64,000 nucleotides of DNA from Siphonodentalium dalli. Its lineage: Eukaryota; Mollusca; Scaphopoda; Gadilida; Siphonodentaliidae. Under the pieces are notes generated by a model that made no database searches, had not been told where the DNA came from, and saw only the letters and a program-made list of their open reading frames with translations. The translations under genes and the position numbers were made by a program. Location: assembly GCA_032622095.1 (NCBI GenBank), contig CP136062.1, forward strand, positions 2,790,001 to 2,854,000, written 5' to 3'. Shown here piece by piece: positions 1 to 13,352 of the stretch; positions within the stretch are counted from its first letter, which is position 1, and each line of letters starts with the position of its first letter.

Positions 1-2997
1 GAAAATTGGCCGAGATATGGTGACTTTTCTACCCGCGTCACCCAATTCCGAGGTATGGGTGGGGGTCACACCAGAACGTTCCAACTGAACACAGAAATGT
101 CAAGAAACCATAATATCGACATACCAATCAATTCCGCGCGATTTCATTATTATACTTCCATGTTTTACATGGAAGTATATTGTTTTTGTGATTTTTATTT
201 TTCTCTATTATTATTATTATTATTATTCTTCTTAGCAATTTTATAATGAGCATAGCTCAGTCAATACAAGAGTTAGAAAGCTAAAACTTTGAATGTATAT
301 ATATGTATACAAACTCTAGTGCTTAGGCCTATTGAGAATCATGTCCTCACTTGATTTGCAGAGTTATCTCCCTCTATGTGAAAAATTGGTGTTTTCAGAA
401 CTCCGAAAATATAAGGAGTACAGCACTGAAATTTGGTCGATAGATACATCTTGATATCGACTGAATCGTGAGCACATCAAAAACTTTGTCCGTCTTTCCT
501 CTCCAGAGTTATCTCCCATATATATGTCAACCTCGAAATGTTCTGATCGCCTGTTCTCACATAGCAAGAAAGATAGCTGGATTTAGTTTCTATGCTAGTG
601 CTGGCCGTTGTCAATATACTTCACAAAAATAATTTGGACAGGGTCGGACTTACATTTTTTGGTTAGGGTGGGGGCGAAATTTTCGCAATTTTATTTTTGC
701 GATGATTTCAACCATTTTTACTACCATGTATCTTTAGGACGTACTAATGATCCTCCTGAAAGAATTTTGTAAATCGGTTGAGAAATGTCCAAGTTACAGA
801 CCATCGAATATTGTATTCATACATTGGCTGAGGAGAAAGTGGTTGTGACCACAACTCCTCATAGACGACGCACATGAGCAGGATTTGGTTTATGTGAGCG
901 TGTTATTCATAGAGAGAAGACGAACTGGTGCAATTTTTACCAAGATCCAAAAATATTTGTCCCTATTAGGGAGGGGGGCAAAAATTGTCATTTTTTTATC
1001 GTCTCAGATTCGAACCAAAATTGTTGTGAAGTATCTATAGGACGTTCTGAGAGTACTCAAGAAAGAATTTTGTAAATCGGTTGAAAAATGTAGAAATTTT
1101 GGCCCATTAATTCTTATCAAGTTTACAGAAGATGCACTATGGATTTAAATTCCTACAACCAATCGTCACTTTTTTGGTGTCATTCGATGGGGAATTTCTA
1201 GTACTTCTAAACGATTACCTACTTGCCGTATTATGTCGATGGAAGCCAGAGATAATCGAAATGTATATACTGAACAGCATACATATAGGCCTACATAGTA
1301 GAATATCGCCACAATATCTTACTAAAACCCTACTATATAATAAAGGGGCATCAATTGCGAACACAATCACGCAAAAATTAGCTCGATATCTCGAAAATTG
1401 GCCGAGATATGGTGACTTTTCTACCCGCGTCACCCAATTCCGAGGTATGGGTGGGGGTCACACCAGAACGTTCCAACTGAACACAGAAATGTCAAGAAAC
1501 CATAATATCGACATACCAATCAATTCCGCGCGATTTCATTATTATACTTCCATGTTTTACATGGAAGTATATTGTTTTTGTGATTTTTATTTTTCTCTAT
1601 TATTATTATTATTATTATTCTTCTTAGCAATTTTATAATGAGCATAGCTCAGTCAATACAAGAGTTAGAAAGCTAAAACTTTGAATGTATATATATGTAT
1701 ACAAACTCTAGTGCTTAGGCCTATTGAGAATCATGTCCTCACTTGATTTGCAGAGTTATCTCCCTCTATGTGAAAAATTGGTGTTTTCAGAACTCCGAAA
1801 ATATAAGGAGTACAGCACTGAAATTTGGTCGATAGATACATCTTGATATCGACTGAATCGTGAGCACATCAAAAACTTTGTCCGTCTTTCCTCTCCAGAG
1901 TTATCTCCCATATATATGTCAACCTCGAAATGTTCTGATCGCCTGTTCTCACATAGCAAGAAAGATAGCTGGATTTAGTTTCTATGCTAGTGCTGGCCGT
2001 TGTCAATATACTTCACAAAAATAATTTGGACAGGGTCGGACTTACATTTTTTGGTTAGGGTGGGGGCGAAATTTTCGCAATTTTATTTTTGCGATGATTT
2101 CAACCATTTTTACTACCATGTATCTTTAGGACGTACTAATGATCCTCCTGAAAGAATTTTGTAAATCGGTTGAGAAATGTCCAAGTTACAGACCATCGAA
2201 TATTGTATTCATACATTGGCTGAGGAGAAAGTGGTTGTGACCACAACTCCTCATAGACGACGCACATGAGCAGGATTTGGTTTATGTGAGCGTGTTATTC
2301 ATAGAGAGAAGACGAACTGGTGCAATTTTTACCAAGATCCAAAAATATTTGTCCCTATTAGGGAGGGGGGCAAAAATTGTCATTTTTTTATCGTCTCAGA
2401 TTCGAACCAAAATTGTTGTGAAGTATCTATAGGACGTTCTGAGAGTACTCAAGAAAGAATTTTGTAAATCGGTTGAAAAATGTAGAAATTTTGGCCCATT
2501 AATTCTTATCAAGTTTACAGAAGATGCACTATGGATTTAAATTCCTACAACCAATCGTCACTTTTTTGGTGTCATTCGATGGGGAATTTCTAGTACTTCT
2601 AAACGATTACCTACTTGCCGTATTATGTCGATGGAAGCCAGAGATAATCGAAATGTATATACTGAACAGCATACATATAGGCCTACATAGTAGAATATCG
2701 CCACAATATCTTACTAAAACCCTACTATATAATAAAGGGGCATCAATTGCGAACACAATCACGCAAAAATTAGCTCGATATCTCGAAAATTGGCCGAGAT
2801 ATGGTGACTTTTCTACCCGCGTCACCCAATTCCGAGGTATGGGTGGGGGTCACACCAGAACGTTCCAACTGAACACAGAAATGTCAAGAAACCATAATAT
2901 CGACATACCAATCAATTCCGCGCGATTTCATTATTATACTTCCATGTTTTACATGGAAGTATATTGTTTTTGTGATTTTTATTTTTCTCTATTATTA
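1..2997. repeat. 1392-bp tandem array, left block (about 2.15 units)
   Basis: Sequence recurs with a period of exactly 1392 bp: the 27-nt palindrome is at 152-178, 1544-1570 and 2936-2962, and every landmark I compared matches between copies. Each unit holds the palindrome, a T-rich segment with CTCT(ATT)7, and about 1.2 kb made of diverged monomers of roughly 300-340 bp. For example, the stretch around 701-790 and the stretch around 1005-1090 are ancient copies of each other, both containing GAAAGAATTTTGTAAATCGG. The block stops inside the ATT run at 2997, where H1732 begins. A 168-195-residue open frame recurs in each unit, but comparison with the H1383 homologue shows no sign of protein constraint, so I do not call it a gene. 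Confidence 0.95.
152..178. repeat. H1392 unit palindrome (hairpin)
   Basis: ATACTTCCATGT and ACATGGAAGTAT form perfect 12-bp arms around a TTT loop. It recurs at 1544-1570, 2936-2962, 21539-21565 and 22931-22957. The same position in other families carries different but still complementary arms, which suggests the structure itself matters, perhaps as the 5' terminus used in rolling-circle transposition. Confidence 0.9.
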
Positions 2998-5900
2998 TTA
3001 TACTTCCATGGTGTAACCAAGGAAGTATATTGTTTTTCTACTGCGGCCGTTTTCTGTTTAATTGGAAATACTCAGAAACTAATGGGAGGAGGACCGCGAA
3101 ATCTCTAGCGAATGTAGGCATCTAAGGTCTACTAAAAATAATGCTATCCGGATGTTGGTCCAATATATTTTGACAGAGTTATGGCCCTTTTTCGATTATT
3201 TTTCATTATTATTATTATTATTATACTGGACACTTTTGCAACCCTTATTACTCGAAAAGTACCAGGAGTAGCACACTAAAACTTGGTACGTATCTTGGGA
3301 TCAAAGAGTTGTATGCCATCGTCGCATAACGAATATTGTCCGCGTTTTCCCCGAGGAGTTATCTCCCTTTATTTGAAAAAATGTCATTTTATTATCTCGG
3401 AAATTATAAGAAGCAGAGCATCGAAAATTAGACCGTATGCACATCTCGATATGCACTACTGCCCACGGGCATAAAAACTTGGGTCCGCCCTTTCCCTGAA
3501 GAGTTACCGCCCATAGTTGGCAAACCTCTATTTTATTGTACTCTGTTGTCCTCCCGTATCATTCCAGATAACTGTATTTGGTTTTTGTAGTCGTGTTGAC
3601 CGTTGTCAGCTTAGTCCGAGGAAGAAAATTTGACAGGGTTGGACATATATTTTTACACTGGGGTGGGGGCAATATTTTCGCAATTTTTTTTTATTATTGA
3701 CATTCATCTATTTAAGTATGTAGATTCCCTGAACGAAAACAAACCCATACCGGAAAGGATTTTTGTAATCCGAGAAGAAATGCAAGAGTTACGGGCCCTC
3801 AAAGTTTGCAATTTGGTCCCATGTGCTTGTGACCCTATCTCCTCCGAAGATGTCGAACTTTGGATGTCGTCTGATATCCCAGTGCGTGCGGTCTGAAGAG
3901 AGCACGCGATGGGCCAAATTTTGCCAGTGTCGGTTCAGTGTTGTGGGTCAGGGGAGGGGTGGTCCGGGGTACCAATTTTGTATTCTTCTCCGAATCGGAT
4001 GAAACTTGGAATATAACATCCATACCGCCAACCGATCTAGAAACTGAAAGAATTTCGAAAATCCATTGAAAAATGTCAGAGTTGTGGGCCTTCAAACAAT
4101 GCAAATTTGGCCCCATATGCTTGTGATCACATCTCCTCCGAAGATGTCAAACTTTGGATGTCAACTGATACGCCAATGCGTGCGGTCTGAAGAGAGCACG
4201 CGATGAGCCAAATTTTGCCAGTGTCGGTTCAGTGTTGTGGGTCAGGGGAGGGGTGGTCCGGGGTACCAAAATTTATTTCGTCTCCGAATCATATGAAACT
4301 TGATATATAACATATACCATACACGTTGATCATAAAACTGAAAACAGATTGTAAATCCGTTAAAAAATGGCGGAGATTTGGGCCCTCAAACTTTGAATGT
4401 GGGCCCGTATTCTTTCCAATAAACAAAATGTTATTCGTCTCTGAATCAGACAAAATTTATAACAAATAATCAATGTAAGTAGCTGATCACAATACTCAAA
4501 ACAATTTTTAAATCCATTGGAAAATAACGGAGTTACGGGCTCTCAAAATTCGCATTTTGGGCCGGGTTTGACTATTTCCCAATCCCGTCACCCAATTTCG
4601 AGGCAGGGGTGGGGTCACTCCCAAACACTTGAGATCAACCCACACATGTTAAGGGAAAGATATAATCATCCTAATTCATATTTTCCGTCCCTTAACTGCG
4701 ATTTATTGAGCTCATGATTTGCCCTATTATTATACTTCCATGGTGTAACCAAGGAAGTATATTGTTTTTCTACTGCGGCCGTTTTCTGTTTAATTGGAAA
4801 TACTCAGAAACTAATGGGAGGAGGACCGCGAAATCTCTAGCGAATGTAGGCATCTAAGGTCTACTAAAAATAATGCTATCCGGATGTTGGTCCAATATAT
4901 TTTGACAGAGTTATGGCCCTTTTTCGATTATTTTTCATTATTATTATTATTATTATACTGGACACTTTTGCAACCCTTATTACTCGAAAAGTACCAGGAG
5001 TAGCACACTAAAACTTGGTACGTATCTTGGGATCAAAGAGTTGTATGCCATCGTCGCATAACGAATATTGTCCGCGTTTTCCCCGAGGAGTTATCTCCCT
5101 TTATTTGAAAAAATGTCATTTTATTATCTCGGAAATTATAAGAAGCAGAGCATCGAAAATTAGACCGTATGCACATCTCGATATGCACTACTGCCCACGG
5201 GCATAAAAACTTGGGTCCGCCCTTTCCCTGAAGAGTTACCGCCCATAGTTGGCAAACCTCTATTTTATTGTACTCTGTTGTCCTCCCGTATCATTCCAGA
5301 TAACTGTATTTGGTTTTTGTAGTCGTGTTGACCGTTGTCAGCTTAGTCCGAGGAAGAAAATTTGACAGGGTTGGACATATATTTTTACACTGGGGTGGGG
5401 GCAATATTTTCGCAATTTTTTTTTATTATTGACATTCATCTATTTAAGTATGTAGATTCCCTGAACGAAAACAAACCCATACCGGAAAGGATTTTTGTAA
5501 TCCGAGAAGAAATGCAAGAGTTACGGGCCCTCAAAGTTTGCAATTTGGTCCCATGTGCTTGTGACCCTATCTCCTCCGAAGATGTCGAACTTTGGATGTC
5601 GTCTGATATCCCAGTGCGTGCGGTCTGAAGAGAGCACGCGATGGGCCAAATTTTGCCAGTGTCGGTTCAGTGTTGTGGGTCAGGGGAGGGGTGGTCCGGG
5701 GTACCAATTTTGTATTCTTCTCCGAATCGGATGAAACTTGGAATATAACATCCATACCGCCAACCGATCTAGAAACTGAAAGAATTTCGAAAATCCATTG
5801 AAAAATGTCAGAGTTGTGGGCCTTCAAACAATGCAAATTTGGCCCCATATGCTTGTGATCACATCTCCTCCGAAGATGTCAAACTTTGGATGTCAACTGA

Positions 5901-8404
5901 TACGCCAATGCGTGCGGTCTGAAGAGAGCACGCGATGAGCCAAATTTTGCCAGTGTCGGTTCAGTGTTGTGGGTCAGGGGAGGGGTGGTCCGGGGTACCA
6001 AAATTTATTTCGTCTCCGAATCATATGAAACTTGATATATAACATATACCATACACGTTGATCATAAAACTGAAAACAGATTGTAAATCCGTTAAAAAAT
6101 GGCGGAGATTTGGGCCCTCAAACTTTGAATGTGGGCCCGTATTCTTTCCAATAAACAAAATGTTATTCGTCTCTGAATCAGACAAAATTTATAACAAATA
6201 ATCAATGTAAGTAGCTGATCACAATACTCAAAACAATTTTTAAATCCATTGGAAAATAACGGAGTTACGGGCTCTCAAAATTCGCATTTTGGGCCGGGTT
6301 TGACTATTTCCCAATCCCGTCACCCAATTTCGAGGCAGGGGTGGGGTCACTCCCAAACACTTGAGATCAACCCACACATGTTAAGGGAAAGATATAATCA
6401 TCCTAATTCATATTTTCCGTCCCTTAACTGCGATTTATTGAGCTCATGATTTGCCCTATTATTATACTTCCATGGTGTAACCAAGGAAGTATATTGTTTT
6501 TCTACTGCGGCCGTTTTCTGTTTAATTGGAAATACTCAGAAACTAATGGGAGGAGGACCGCGAAATCTCTAGCGAATGTAGGCATCTAAGGTCTACTAAA
6601 AATAATGCTATCCGGATGTTGGTCCAATATATTTTGACAGAGTTATGGCCCTTTTTCGATTATTTTTCATTATTATTATTATTATTATACTGGACACTTT
6701 TGCAACCCTTATTACTCGAAAAGTACCAGGAGTAGCACACTAAAACTTGGTACGTATCTTGGGATCAAAGAGTTGTATGCCATCGTCGCATAACGAATAT
6801 TGTCCGCGTTTTCCCCGAGGAGTTATCTCCCTTTATTTGAAAAAATGTCATTTTATTATCTCGGAAATTATAAGAAGCAGAGCATCGAAAATTAGACCGT
6901 ATGCACATCTCGATATGCACTACTGCCCACGGGCATAAAAACTTGGGTCCGCCCTTTCCCTGAAGAGTTACCGCCCATAGTTGGCAAACCTCTATTTTAT
7001 TGTACTCTGTTGTCCTCCCGTATCATTCCAGATAACTGTATTTGGTTTTTGTAGTCGTGTTGACCGTTGTCAGCTTAGTCCGAGGAAGAAAATTTGACAG
7101 GGTTGGACATATATTTTTACACTGGGGTGGGGGCAATATTTTCGCAATTTTTTTTTATTATTGACATTCATCTATTTAAGTATGTAGATTCCCTGAACGA
7201 AAACAAACCCATACCGGAAAGGATTTTTGTAATCCGAGAAGAAATGCAAGAGTTACGGGCCCTCAAAGTTTGCAATTTGGTCCCATGTGCTTGTGACCCT
7301 ATCTCCTCCGAAGATGTCGAACTTTGGATGTCGTCTGATATCCCAGTGCGTGCGGTCTGAAGAGAGCACGCGATGGGCCAAATTTTGCCAGTGTCGGTTC
7401 AGTGTTGTGGGTCAGGGGAGGGGTGGTCCGGGGTACCAATTTTGTATTCTTCTCCGAATCGGATGAAACTTGGAATATAACATCCATACCGCCAACCGAT
7501 CTAGAAACTGAAAGAATTTCGAAAATCCATTGAAAAATGTCAGAGTTGTGGGCCTTCAAACAATGCAAATTTGGCCCCATATGCTTGTGATCACATCTCC
7601 TCCGAAGATGTCAAACTTTGGATGTCAACTGATACGCCAATGCGTGCGGTCTGAAGAGAGCACGCGATGAGCCAAATTTTGCCAGTGTCGGTTCAGTGTT
7701 GTGGGTCAGGGGAGGGGTGGTCCGGGGTACCAAAATTTATTTCGTCTCCGAATCATATGAAACTTGATATATAACATATACCATACACGTTGATCATAAA
7801 ACTGAAAACAGATTGTAAATCCGTTAAAAAATGGCGGAGATTTGGGCCCTCAAACTTTGAATGTGGGCCCGTATTCTTTCCAATAAACAAAATGTTATTC
7901 GTCTCTGAATCAGACAAAATTTATAACAAATAATCAATGTAAGTAGCTGATCACAATACTCAAAACAATTTTTAAATCCATTGGAAAATAACGGAGTTAC
8001 GGGCTCTCAAAATTCGCATTTTGGGCCGGGTTTGACTATTTCCCAATCCCGTCACCCAATTTCGAGGCAGGGGTGGGGTCACTCCCAAACACTTGAGATC
8101 AACCCACACATGTTAAGGGAAAGATATAATCATCCTAATTCATATTTTCCGTCCCTTAACTGCGATTTATTGAGCTCATGATTTGCCCTATTATTATACT
8201 TCCATGGTGTAACCAAGGAAGTATATTGTTTTTCTACTGCGGCCGTTTTCTGTTTAATTGGAAATACTCAGAAACTAATGGGAGGAGGACCGCGAAATCT
8301 CTAGCGAATGTAGGCATCTAAGGTCTACTAAAAATAATGCTATCCGGATGTTGGTCCAATATATTTTGACAGAGTTATGGCCCTTTTTCGATTATTTTTC
8401 ATTA
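2998..8404. repeat. 1732-bp tandem array, left block (about 3.1 units)
   Basis: The palindrome recurs at 3000-3028, 4732-4760, 6464-6492 and 8196-8224, a period of exactly 1732 bp, and the copies look identical wherever compared. Each unit contains its own internal direct duplication of about 300 bp: in the first unit, segments near 3807-4100 and 4101-4400 share the phrases CTCCGAAGATGTC and AGTGTCGGTTCAGTG. This is therefore a higher-order repeat. The unit also has a (ATT)6 stretch just after TTTTTC (3207-3234 region), which is the insertion site used by H1249. Short open frames of 63-93 codons recur but resemble no family I recognise. Confidence 0.95.
3000..3028. repeat. H1732 5' palindrome
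   Basis: ATACTTCC-A-TGGT and ACCA-A-GGAAGTAT pair with one A/A mismatch around a 3-nt loop. It stands at the 5' boundary of the element and again at the start of each 1732-bp unit (4732, 6464, 8196 and 16742). Confidence 0.85.
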
Positions 8405-11400
8405 TTATACTTACATATTTTAATATGGAAGTATATTGTTATTCAATTTTTTATTTTTCACTATTATTATTATTATTTATTATTCTTAATATATTTTGAA
8501 ACCCTTATATCTCAGAAAGTTTAAAAGTTAAAGCATTGAAATTTGGTAGGTATATGCACCATGCCAAGATGCATGGTAATGGAGCATTTAGGTTTGTGCC
8601 CTAACTTGCTTACCAGAGTTATGGTCCTTAAACCAAAATTTTGGAAAAAGTTTGTGCGCAGATTTTCTCCTGTAAGAAGTCAAGCAGCTGAATTCGGTTC
8701 TCGTAATGGTGTTAACTAAGGAAAGGGCACGAATCGGGGAAATTTTCACCAAGGTCCGAAAACAATTTGTTGACCCGGGGAGGGGTGCAAAATTTGTCAA
8801 TTTTTTTCTTGTCACCGATTCCAACCATTTTTACTGTCGGGTATCTATACGATGTACTGATGCTACTCGTGAAAGAATTTTGTAAATCGGGTGAGAAATG
8901 ACCAAGTTATAACACATCGAAAAATGTACTAATAAAGTCCATGTGTAGAAAGTGCTTGTGTCCCGATCTTCTCCTAGACGAAGCGCAACAGCTGGATTTG
9001 CTCTATGTGAGCGTCTTAAACATAGACAGAAGACCAAACCAGGACATTTTTACAAAGGCCCGCTCAATTTTTCCTGGGCTAAGGGAGGGGCAAAATATGT
9101 CAATTTTTTTTTTGTCGCCGATTTTAACCAAAATGGTTGTGAAGTATCTGTAGGATGTACTAAGTATTATCGTGCGTGAATTTTGTGAATCGGTTGACAA
9201 ATGTAGAAATGGTGGCCCTTTCCTTTTTTCAAGTTTACAGGGAAAGCACTATGAATTTATATTTCTTCAACCAATCGTGACGTGTTTGGTATCATTCGAT
9301 GGGGAATTTTTAGCTCTTTTAAACGATTATTCATTTGCTGCATTATGTCGAATGAGTCCGGAGATATTCAAAAAAGTATGAACCAGAAACATACATATTG
9401 GCCTACATAGTAAAATATCGGCGCAATACCTCACCAAAACCCTAGTAAATATTATAGGGGCATAAAATACGAACACAATGGCGCAAATATTAGCTCGATA
9501 TCTCGAAAATTGGCCGATATATGGCGACTTTTCTACCCGCGTCATCAAATTTCGAGGCATGGGTGGGGGTCACACCAGAACTTTCCAACTGAACACAGAA
9601 ATGTCAATAAACCATACTATCGACATTCCAATCAATTCCGAGCGATTCCCTTATTATACTTACATATTTTAATATGGAAGTATATTGTTATTCAATTTTT
9701 TATTTTTCACTATTATTATTATTATTTATTATTCTTAATATATTTTGAAACCCTTATATCTCAGAAAGTTTAAAAGTTAAAGCATTGAAATTTGGTAGGT
9801 ATATGCACCATGCCAAGATGCATGGTAATGGAGCATTTAGGTTTGTGCCCTAACTTGCTTACCAGAGTTATGGTCCTTAAACCAAAATTTTGGAAAAAGT
9901 TTGTGCGCAGATTTTCTCCTGTAAGAAGTCAAGCAGCTGAATTCGGTTCTCGTAATGGTGTTAACTAAGGAAAGGGCACGAATCGGGGAAATTTTCACCA
10001 AGGTCCGAAAACAATTTGTTGACCCGGGGAGGGGTGCAAAATTTGTCAATTTTTTTCTTGTCACCGATTCCAACCATTTTTACTGTCGGGTATCTATACG
10101 ATGTACTGATGCTACTCGTGAAAGAATTTTGTAAATCGGGTGAGAAATGACCAAGTTATAACACATCGAAAAATGTACTAATAAAGTCCATGTGTAGAAA
10201 GTGCTTGTGTCCCGATCTTCTCCTAGACGAAGCGCAACAGCTGGATTTGCTCTATGTGAGCGTCTTAAACATAGACAGAAGACCAAACCAGGACATTTTT
10301 ACAAAGGCCCGCTCAATTTTTCCTGGGCTAAGGGAGGGGCAAAATATGTCAATTTTTTTTTTGTCGCCGATTTTAACCAAAATGGTTGTGAAGTATCTGT
10401 AGGATGTACTAAGTATTATCGTGCGTGAATTTTGTGAATCGGTTGACAAATGTAGAAATGGTGGCCCTTTCCTTTTTTCAAGTTTACAGGGAAAGCACTA
10501 TGAATTTATATTTCTTCAACCAATCGTGACGTGTTTGGTATCATTCGATGGGGAATTTTTAGCTCTTTTAAACGATTATTCATTTGCTGCATTATGTCGA
10601 ATGAGTCCGGAGATATTCAAAAAAGTATGAACCAGAAACATACATATTGGCCTACATAGTAAAATATCGGCGCAATACCTCACCAAAACCCTAGTAAATA
10701 TTATAGGGGCATAAAATACGAACACAATGGCGCAAATATTAGCTCGATATCTCGAAAATTGGCCGATATATGGCGACTTTTCTACCCGCGTCATCAAATT
10801 TCGAGGCATGGGTGGGGGTCACACCAGAACTTTCCAACTGAACACAGAAATGTCAATAAACCATACTATCGACATTCCAATCAATTCCGAGCGATTCCCT
10901 TATTATACTTACATATTTTAATATGGAAGTATATTGTTATTCAATTTTTTATTTTTCACTATTATTATTATTATTTATTATTCTTAATATATTTTGAAAC
11001 CCTTATATCTCAGAAAGTTTAAAAGTTAAAGCATTGAAATTTGGTAGGTATATGCACCATGCCAAGATGCATGGTAATGGAGCATTTAGGTTTGTGCCCT
11101 AACTTGCTTACCAGAGTTATGGTCCTTAAACCAAAATTTTGGAAAAAGTTTGTGCGCAGATTTTCTCCTGTAAGAAGTCAAGCAGCTGAATTCGGTTCTC
11201 GTAATGGTGTTAACTAAGGAAAGGGCACGAATCGGGGAAATTTTCACCAAGGTCCGAAAACAATTTGTTGACCCGGGGAGGGGTGCAAAATTTGTCAATT
11301 TTTTTCTTGTCACCGATTCCAACCATTTTTACTGTCGGGTATCTATACGATGTACTGATGCTACTCGTGAAAGAATTTTGTAAATCGGGTGAGAAATGAC

Positions 11401-11552
11401 CAAGTTATAACACATCGAAAAATGTACTAATAAAGTCCATGTGTAGAAAGTGCTTGTGTCCCGATCTTCTCCTAGACGAAGCGCAACAGCTGGATTTGCT
11501 CTATGTGAGCGTCTTAAACATAGACAGAAGACCAAACCAGGACATTTTTACA
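8405..11552. repeat. 1249-bp tandem core array (about 2.5 units)
   Basis: The period is exactly 1249 bp (palindromes at 8407-8434, 9656-9683 and 10905-10932; arms ATACTTACATATT and AATATGGAAGTAT with one mismatch). Units look identical in the stretches compared. They are homologous to the H1392 and H1383 units: the last 120 bp of all three share CACACCAGAAC, TTCCAACTGAACACAG and CAATCAATTCCG. The third copy stops at 11552 in mid-unit, right after GACATTTTTACA, where the unique 3' segment begins. Confidence 0.95.
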
Positions 11553-12850
11553 ATGTCAAAAATTACACAAATGACCACTGGCGATATATTTCAACATCCA
11601 TTCATGTTGGCGCACTGTATTAAGTGTTGTATTGGCTAATGGGTAATCACTCAAAACAAAGTCGGCTGTCTGTCTTGCCGACCGGCCGTGATTATGCGGT
11701 TTTATCACGATGCGGCTTAAAAATGACATATTTTGAGTCCAAAAACGGTCGAAATTCATTAGTTTTAGAATAGTAGTTCGTTTTGTTTTCACTTTTTTTA
11801 AAACCCCCATTTTTTACAAAAATAATTCTCGACTTTGACATTTGAGAATTAACAGAACTGTGGTGTCCGTCGTATATTGTTATAACACTTCTCAGCATGG
11901 ACCACGTTTTCATAAAGCACAATCCGTCTTATGCGCGGACTTTCGCTTGCAGTTCTCAATTCAATTGAAACTATTTTCTATCCGTTCACGCGCCCGTAAA
12001 CCATTTTAATATATGATATATTCAAATTGAATGAATGGGAGTCAGCGTATCCCGTCCGACGCCCCAACCTTGCCACCCCTTAGTCGCTAATTTTGGTATC
12101 ATAATTTCGGAACGTGACACTTTGCGGTTTGGTATTGGTTTACCATCTGACATAGTGCATAATTTTGTTGAATTCAGATCTGACCATTTAAAAATTGTCT
12201 CTTTATCATCTGTATGTGTCACGAGTGAAAATATATGACTTTATTGTCCGACTGTTAAGACCGCCGATTGCATATTTCGCATTAATTGGACGAGACGTAA
12301 TGTAAAGTCTTATAACTTACGAATAGGCGACAACGTCGACGTCGTACATTCGTTCGCTACTCGGAAAATATACAATAAATGCCTTAAAGCGCCGACTAAT
12401 TCACCACCTGCGGGTATACAAGAATATGAATCACACCAAAATTAAGCGAATTGCATATGGAATGTGTAGGTATAAGCTGCCATGTATATATCATTTCCAG
12501 AATGCTACCATTTCATGACAATCTATTTGTTAAAATACGGCACCTTAAACTGTTGGGAACATCGCGATATAGGCAAGCGAGCAAAGAGAGTTTAATGTCA
12601 TCATACCATACGCTATTTCGCTGTTCCGAAATGGGTGGTCGATCAATGTAGCATAATTACATTGAACGACATATATAAGTATGTTTTTGTGTGAATAACG
12701 ATTGTTAACTTGGTATTATGAACTTATGCATGACTGTGAAGACTTGCAATAACATATTAAATGGTAAAATACGCGCATTCATATCCGTATATTCTCAAAA
12801 ATATCCGTCTATTTTACAAGCTCGACATGCTATATTTGTTTATGGTATAC
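11553..12850. other. H1249 unique 3' segment, first part; no gene seen
   Basis: This is single-copy sequence in the window with only short open frames (66-84 codons) on both strands and no recognisable product. A stretch at 11735-11800 is similar to 17789-17852 in the H1732 3' segment (both start GAGTCCAAAA and end GTTTTCACTTTTT). A small hairpin GTCGGC...GCCGAC lies near 11661-11682. Nothing else here can be supported. Confidence 0.6.
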
Positions 12851-13352
12851 CAGGGGGGTGAAAACAAAAATTCCGGCACGTATGCCGGGGTGGGTGGGTG
12901 ATCAAATCCACCAACAAGCAATTTTTTCCGCAACTAAAAAAAATAATTTCCTTCTTGTTTTTTAGTGTTTTGGCAACTGTAAACTGTAAACTGACTGCAG
13001 GCAGTTATCGTGTTGTATTTTGTTGCAAATTTTTAAATCCAAGATGGCCGCTGGCAGCCATGTTTTTTTGGCCGAATGACCTCAAAAGGACTCATTCCTA
13101 TTTACATGTCCATGTCAACATCCATGATAAATAGTATGCACAGAAATTCATATACAGCTGTTTACAGTGAATTCCCCCCCCCGCAAATCTCTGTTTTAGT
13201 GTTAACAGGGAGGGTGGGTGTCAAAAAATGGTCGGAAAAAACTGCCGAAAACGGAAAAACATTTGGCGAAGGGGGTGGGTGGGTACAAAAAATGATCGAA
13301 AGGGAAAAAATGCCATACGTGCCTGAAATTTTTGTCCGACCCCCCCCCCCTG
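12851..13352. mobile_element. hAT-like MITE, about 502 bp
   Basis: The ends are inverted repeats. The left end CAGGGGGGTG is followed by ACAAAAATTCCGGCACGTATG. The right end reads on the other strand CAGGGGGG, then ACAAAAATTTCAGGCACGTATG. The terminal arms match over about 40 bp with a length difference in the G run. The element is flanked by a 7-bp direct repeat GGTATAC (12844-12850 and 13353-13359). CAGGGG termini suggest the hAT superfamily, but hAT duplications are normally 8 bp, so another superfamily is possible. Open frames of 112-156 codons overlap it but lack any transposase motif I can see, so I take it as a non-autonomous deletion derivative. Confidence 0.7.

Noticed and set aside
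1132-1638. Recurring 168-195-codon open frame in H1392 units and its 112-codon homologue in H1383 units (for example 37343-37681)
   Set aside because: Comparing the two by hand gives roughly 6 synonymous and 18 amino-acid-changing differences, near the neutral expectation. The frame ends differ, the H1249 homologue stops early, and the tail runs into the palindrome and ATT run. No domain is recognisable.
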